A stretch of 63,035 bases of DNA from CALXXL01 sp034926605 (GTDB lineage: Bacteria > Verrucomicrobiota > Lentisphaeria > Victivallales > Victivallaceae): contig JAYFQV010000016.1 in the NCBI GenBank assembly GCA_034926605.1, positions 1 through 63,035 on the forward strand, written 5' to 3'. A model generated the notes under the pieces. That model did no database searches. It was not told the DNA's origin and worked only from the letters and a program-made list of their open reading frames with translations. Positions 60,943 to 63,035 of this stretch are shown here, piece by piece (the stretch's first letter is position 1; every line of letters begins with the position of its first letter). Position numbers and translations under genes: made by a program.

Positions 60943-62268
60943 CTACGGGAGTCGCTCGGCGTATTCAAGCAGACTTTGGATTTTATCATCCGGCAAATGG
61001 TTGATCAACTCAATCAGTCGCTCCCGTCCGCTTGATGTCGAGGCTTCGCGTTCGGTATCCGGAGCGGCGCTTAAGAGATTGGGCAACTGTGACAGATAGC
61101 GTTCCTTGGCTTCGCGGGTCGCATGGGCTTGATAGTGTTTGGTCATCTCCGGGCTCATGTGGCCTAGAATACTTTGAACTATCGTCTGGGGGATATTGTA
61201 AACGCCGGCCATATACGCAAAGGTATGTCTCAGGGAATGAGTGGCTTTAACCGCGGTTTTCCGGGAACGTCCGTCTTCATCTCGGGCCGTGGCGATGCCG
61301 ATGCTGTTGAGGAAGATCCTCATCCGATAAAACACGCCGCCGGGATTTTTCAGATACATTTCCGCCAACTCCGGCGAGACATATTCGCTTCCGGTTGAAT
61401 TGCCGCGCTGCTCTTCCAGAAACGCGGCCAGCGGCTGAAGGATCGGGATCTCCAGATCGACTCCGGTCTTGCGCCGCTTTTTGTGAGTGATCACCGGGCC
61501 GTCGATCTCCTCCCACTTAAGCAGGCAGATGTCGCCCATCGTGAGGCCGGTGAACAATCCGATGGTGAATATCGGCCGGATATAGGGCATCGTCATGTTT
61601 TCACCGATCTTGCAGATCTCTTCGTCCGTGAAGATGTCGCGATTGACGGTTTTGCCTTCCAGGGTATCGACGTCAAACGGATTGCCGGCAAGCCCGGCTT
61701 CTTTTCCCAGCCGGGCAAAAACAGCCTTGATCGCCTTGTGCCTGGCGTTGATGGTTCGCGGAGACAGCAAAGTGGCCGAGGAGACATACCCGGCGGACGT
61801 GCCGCGCGAGGTGACGAATTCGATATGTTTGTCGAATGCTCCGGAGTTGCGAAGCAGCGTTATGTATTCTCCGGCATGAGCCTCGGCAACGTCGGCGAGA
61901 CATTCAATCTGAGGGTACTTTGACTTCATGAATTTTACAAAATCGGTGAAGTAGGTGCGGTTGCGCTTGATCTGAAGCTCGCCGGGAGGACGGCGGGTCG
62001 GGTGTTTCAGGTATAATTCGTAAGCCTCGTCCAACATGATTTTATGCGAGCCGGTGAGTTCTTCGCGGAAATTGTCAAGCAGGGCTTTGATGGTTTTCTG
62101 CTTGCTGGCGGACTTTGCGATGTCTTTGATCTTTTTTTCGAAAGCCAGAGCGTCGCGCTCGGAGGTGCATCCCTCGCAGACGCCAAATAAACACTTGCCG
62201 TCCTGCATGAATTTATAGTGGTATTCCTTGGTCTCGCTGTATTTGGTTTTTCGTTTGAAAACCGACAT
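60943..62268 (-). CDS. Tyrosine recombinase (island integrase)
   Basis: A 441-residue integrase with arm-binding N-terminus, SAM-like core domain and C-terminal catalytic domain: HSLRHTFAYMAG (H-x-x-R), ILGHMSPEMTKHYQ (second His and nucleophile Tyr). The usual first catalytic Arg, in TGLR-x-G/S-E, is replaced: the sequence is FTGLTMGDICLLKW (codon ACG, one base from AGG). A Lys in the beta-hairpin (KKRRKTG) is present. AGGAG precedes the ATG at 62268. It sits at the right end beside attR, reading inward, and should have integrated the island into tRNA-Phe. Confidence 0.9.
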   Translation of the reverse strand: MSVFKRKTKYSETKEYHYKFMQDGKCLFGVCEGCTSERDALAFEKKIKDIAKSASKQKTIKALLDNFREELTGSHKIMLDEAYELYLKHPTRRPPGELQIKRNRTYFTDFVKFMKSKYPQIECLADVAEAHAGEYITLLRNSGAFDKHIEFVTSRGTSAGYVSSATLLSPRTINARHKAIKAVFARLGKEAGLAGNPFDVDTLEGKTVNRDIFTDEEICKIGENMTMPYIRPIFTIGLFTGLTMGDICLLKWEEIDGPVITHKKRRKTGVDLEIPILQPLAAFLEEQRGNSTGSEYVSPELAEMYLKNPGGVFYRMRIFLNSIGIATARDEDGRSRKTAVKATHSLRHTFAYMAGVYNIPQTIVQSILGHMSPEMTKHYQAHATREAKERYLSQLPNLLSAAPDTEREASTSSGRERLIELINHLPDDKIQSLLEYAERLP

Positions 62269-62328
62269 CGTCTTCTCCTGCATTATAATGCTACAATATC
62301 ATTAAAACTGCATCATTGCAAACAATGA

Positions 62329-62348
62329 TTAGAACATTTTTAGAACAT
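62329..62348 (+). repeat. Paired TTAGAACAT, possible integrase arm site (right)
   Basis: TTAGAACAT at 62329-62337 and 62340-62348, between the integrase start and attR; same pair as at 38521-38540. Confidence 0.6.
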
Positions 62349-62382
62349 TATGGGCTAAAAAGGCTGTTTTAAGCTCAATTTA

Positions 62383-62441
62383 CAGGGGACTGAAAATCCC
62401 CGTGTCCCCAGTTCGATTCTGGGTCCGGCCACCATTTTTTT
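62383..62441 (+). repeat. attR: displaced tRNA-Phe 3' segment
   Basis: Identical to 38353-38411 except for two bases, which form the first T-stem pair (C-G here, G-C in the intact tRNA). It lacks the 5' part of a tRNA. Confidence 0.92.
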
Positions 62442-62448
62442 GCTCAAA

Positions 62449-62488
62449 ACGCGGAAAACGGTTCTTACTGTTTCTCCGTGTTTTTTTT
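62449..62488 (+). terminator. Displaced tRNA-Phe terminator
   Basis: ACGCGGA pairs with TCCGTGT and AAACGG with CTGTTT around TTCTTA, followed by eight T. Its place right after attR indicates it originally terminated the tRNA-Phe transcript before the island inserted. Confidence 0.75.
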
Positions 62489-62661
62489 ATGTTCTCAAAC
62501 AAAAATTACGGCAAGGATCAAAACCCTTTACAGTCTCAAAAATCAACAAAGTGTCCGAAACGTCCGAGAATCCATAGTAGATTCATAATGGGGCGAGGGA
62601 TGCTACTTGTCTCATTGTCGCAAGCTATAAGGGATACGGCTTGTAATCTGTGATTTATGGA

Positions 62662-62907
62662 CTAATGTAAAGCATAATATTCATCGATTTCAATAGAAAG
62701 CTTTTCAGTATAGGGATAAGCATAATAAAGTCGGTAGGCTTTACTGTTTTTAGCCCAAGGTATCGCATTTAAAGCTTTTATGCTGACTGAGTGATAGCCA
62801 ACTGCGTGGCCACCACTATTGCGTTCTTCTGAACTTCCATGGTGGTAATGGATCAGGCATGGCCCATAGTCCTGTATGATTATGTTTCGCTGTGGATTCC
62901 GCTTCAG
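62662..62907 (-). pseudogene. Met-less frame overlapping and extending the nuclease gene
   Basis: On the minus strand a frame open from 62907 to a TAG at 62662 encodes about 81 residues with natural-looking composition (NSGGHAVGYHSVSIKALNAI, then AYRLYYAYPYTEKLSIEIDE) but contains no Met or plausible start. It overlaps the end of the SNase-like gene in another frame. I interpret it as a C-terminal extension of that protein reached only after a frameshift between 62816 and 62907. Confidence 0.4.
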
Positions 62908-63035
62908 CTAAGTCGGTATCGTGCGGCGCATACTGTTGATACCACCAGGCGGCACCTGATCGCAGCATCTCGGCATTGACATACGTCTTGCCTACGTACA
63001 CCTTGGCTACCGTGCGACCATAACGGTCCATGCTT
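62816..63035 (-). CDS. Staphylococcal-nuclease-like protein, 3' end only
   Basis: The frame runs off the right edge; the visible part is the C-terminal half of an SNase/thermonuclease domain: DRYGRTVAKVYVGKTYVNAEM, SGAAWWYQQYAP and HTGLWAMPDPLPPWKFR, ending at a TAG (62816). This matches the Ca-dependent nuclease family end, GLW-x-x-P-x-P-x-PPW. The catalytic Arg/Asp residues of the first half lie outside the window. The region may be frameshifted (see the overlapping frame to 62662). Confidence 0.8.
   Translation of the reverse strand, partial: SMDRYGRTVAKVYVGKTYVNAEMLRSGAAWWYQQYAPHDTDLAEAESTAKHNHTGLWAMPDPLPPWKFRRTQ

Larger units (their letters stand above)
38353..62441. mobile_element. Integrated genomic island in tRNA-Phe
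   Basis: About 24 kb bounded by a 59-bp direct repeat of the tRNA-Phe 3' part (38353-38411 and 62383-62441; two mismatches). The right end carries a tyrosine recombinase reading inward. Pairs of TTAGAACAT lie just inside both ends, and the presumed original tRNA terminator sits right of the second repeat. GC content varies strongly across the cargo (SIR2 gene very AT-rich, clamp operon GC-rich), so the island is a mosaic. Confidence 0.9.

Overview
The window looks like a chromosome segment of a Lentisphaerae/Victivallales-type bacterium (PVC superphylum, gut-type). This is inferred from H-X9-DG pseudopilins, an AIDA-type repeat protein together with a bacterial autotransporter heptosyltransferase, a DtxR/FeoAB/DUF3793 iron locus, and high-GC core genes interrupted by lower-GC islands. 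No taxonomic marker gene is present, so this remains an inference.

Positions 1-13,506 are a lower-GC accessory region ending at a tRNA-Arg(TCT). It holds small lipoproteins and a roughly 1.1 kb gene-free stretch rich in hairpins. A plus-strand run follows, with two pseudopilins, a membrane-anchored alpha/beta hydrolase, a serine hydrolase and a short O-antigen-ligase-like protein that shares a C-terminal module with the hydrolase. After IS remnants and a perfect palindrome come a PrimPol/SF3-helicase replication protein and an excisionase-like HTH protein.

Positions 13,507-38,184 are high-GC core, almost all on the minus strand. From low to high coordinate: an orphan DppB-type permease, a DUF815 ATPase and a phosphomannomutase in one operon; a heparinase-like protein with a hexapeptide acyltransferase; a secreted beta-helix protein; ApbE overlapping an autotransporter heptosyltransferase; a dense cluster of acetyltransferases (GNAT, Vat-type, two CatA-type) with a methyltransferase, a GyrI-like protein and a GNAT-AlkD fusion; a DtxR-family regulator on the plus strand; and an iron operon reading DUF3793, flavodoxin, lipoprotein, two secretin-like proteins, FeoA, FeoB. 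A good promoter and a DtxR-like box precede the iron operon. tRNA-Arg(CCG) ends the block.

Positions 38,353-62,441 are a genomic island in a tRNA-Phe(GAA) gene. A 59-bp direct repeat (57/59 identical) marks both ends, paired TTAGAACAT repeats lie inside each end, and a tyrosine recombinase sits at the right end. The displaced tRNA terminator lies just beyond the right repeat. Cargo includes an SF3 helicase; an AT-rich SIR2-STAND defence-type protein broken in an AAAG repeat tract; a membrane ankyrin protein; a DUF429 protein; a promoter and structured RNA with a strong terminator; and an operon of a sliding-clamp-like protein, a small conserved protein, a RecB/Cas4-like nuclease, a DUF932 protein and an LRAT/NC-domain protein. 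Further right are four small membrane or lipoprotein genes, the AIDA-repeat protein, an HTH protein with a large unrecognised partner, an inovirus Gp2-like protein and an AAA/DUF4143 ATPase.

Beyond the island is the 3' end of a staphylococcal-nuclease-like gene that runs off the window and may be frameshifted. The strongest leads are the RNA plus clamp/nuclease operon, the possibly phase-variable SIR2-STAND gene, the secretin pair inside an iron operon, and the heptosyltransferase/AIDA-repeat pair.
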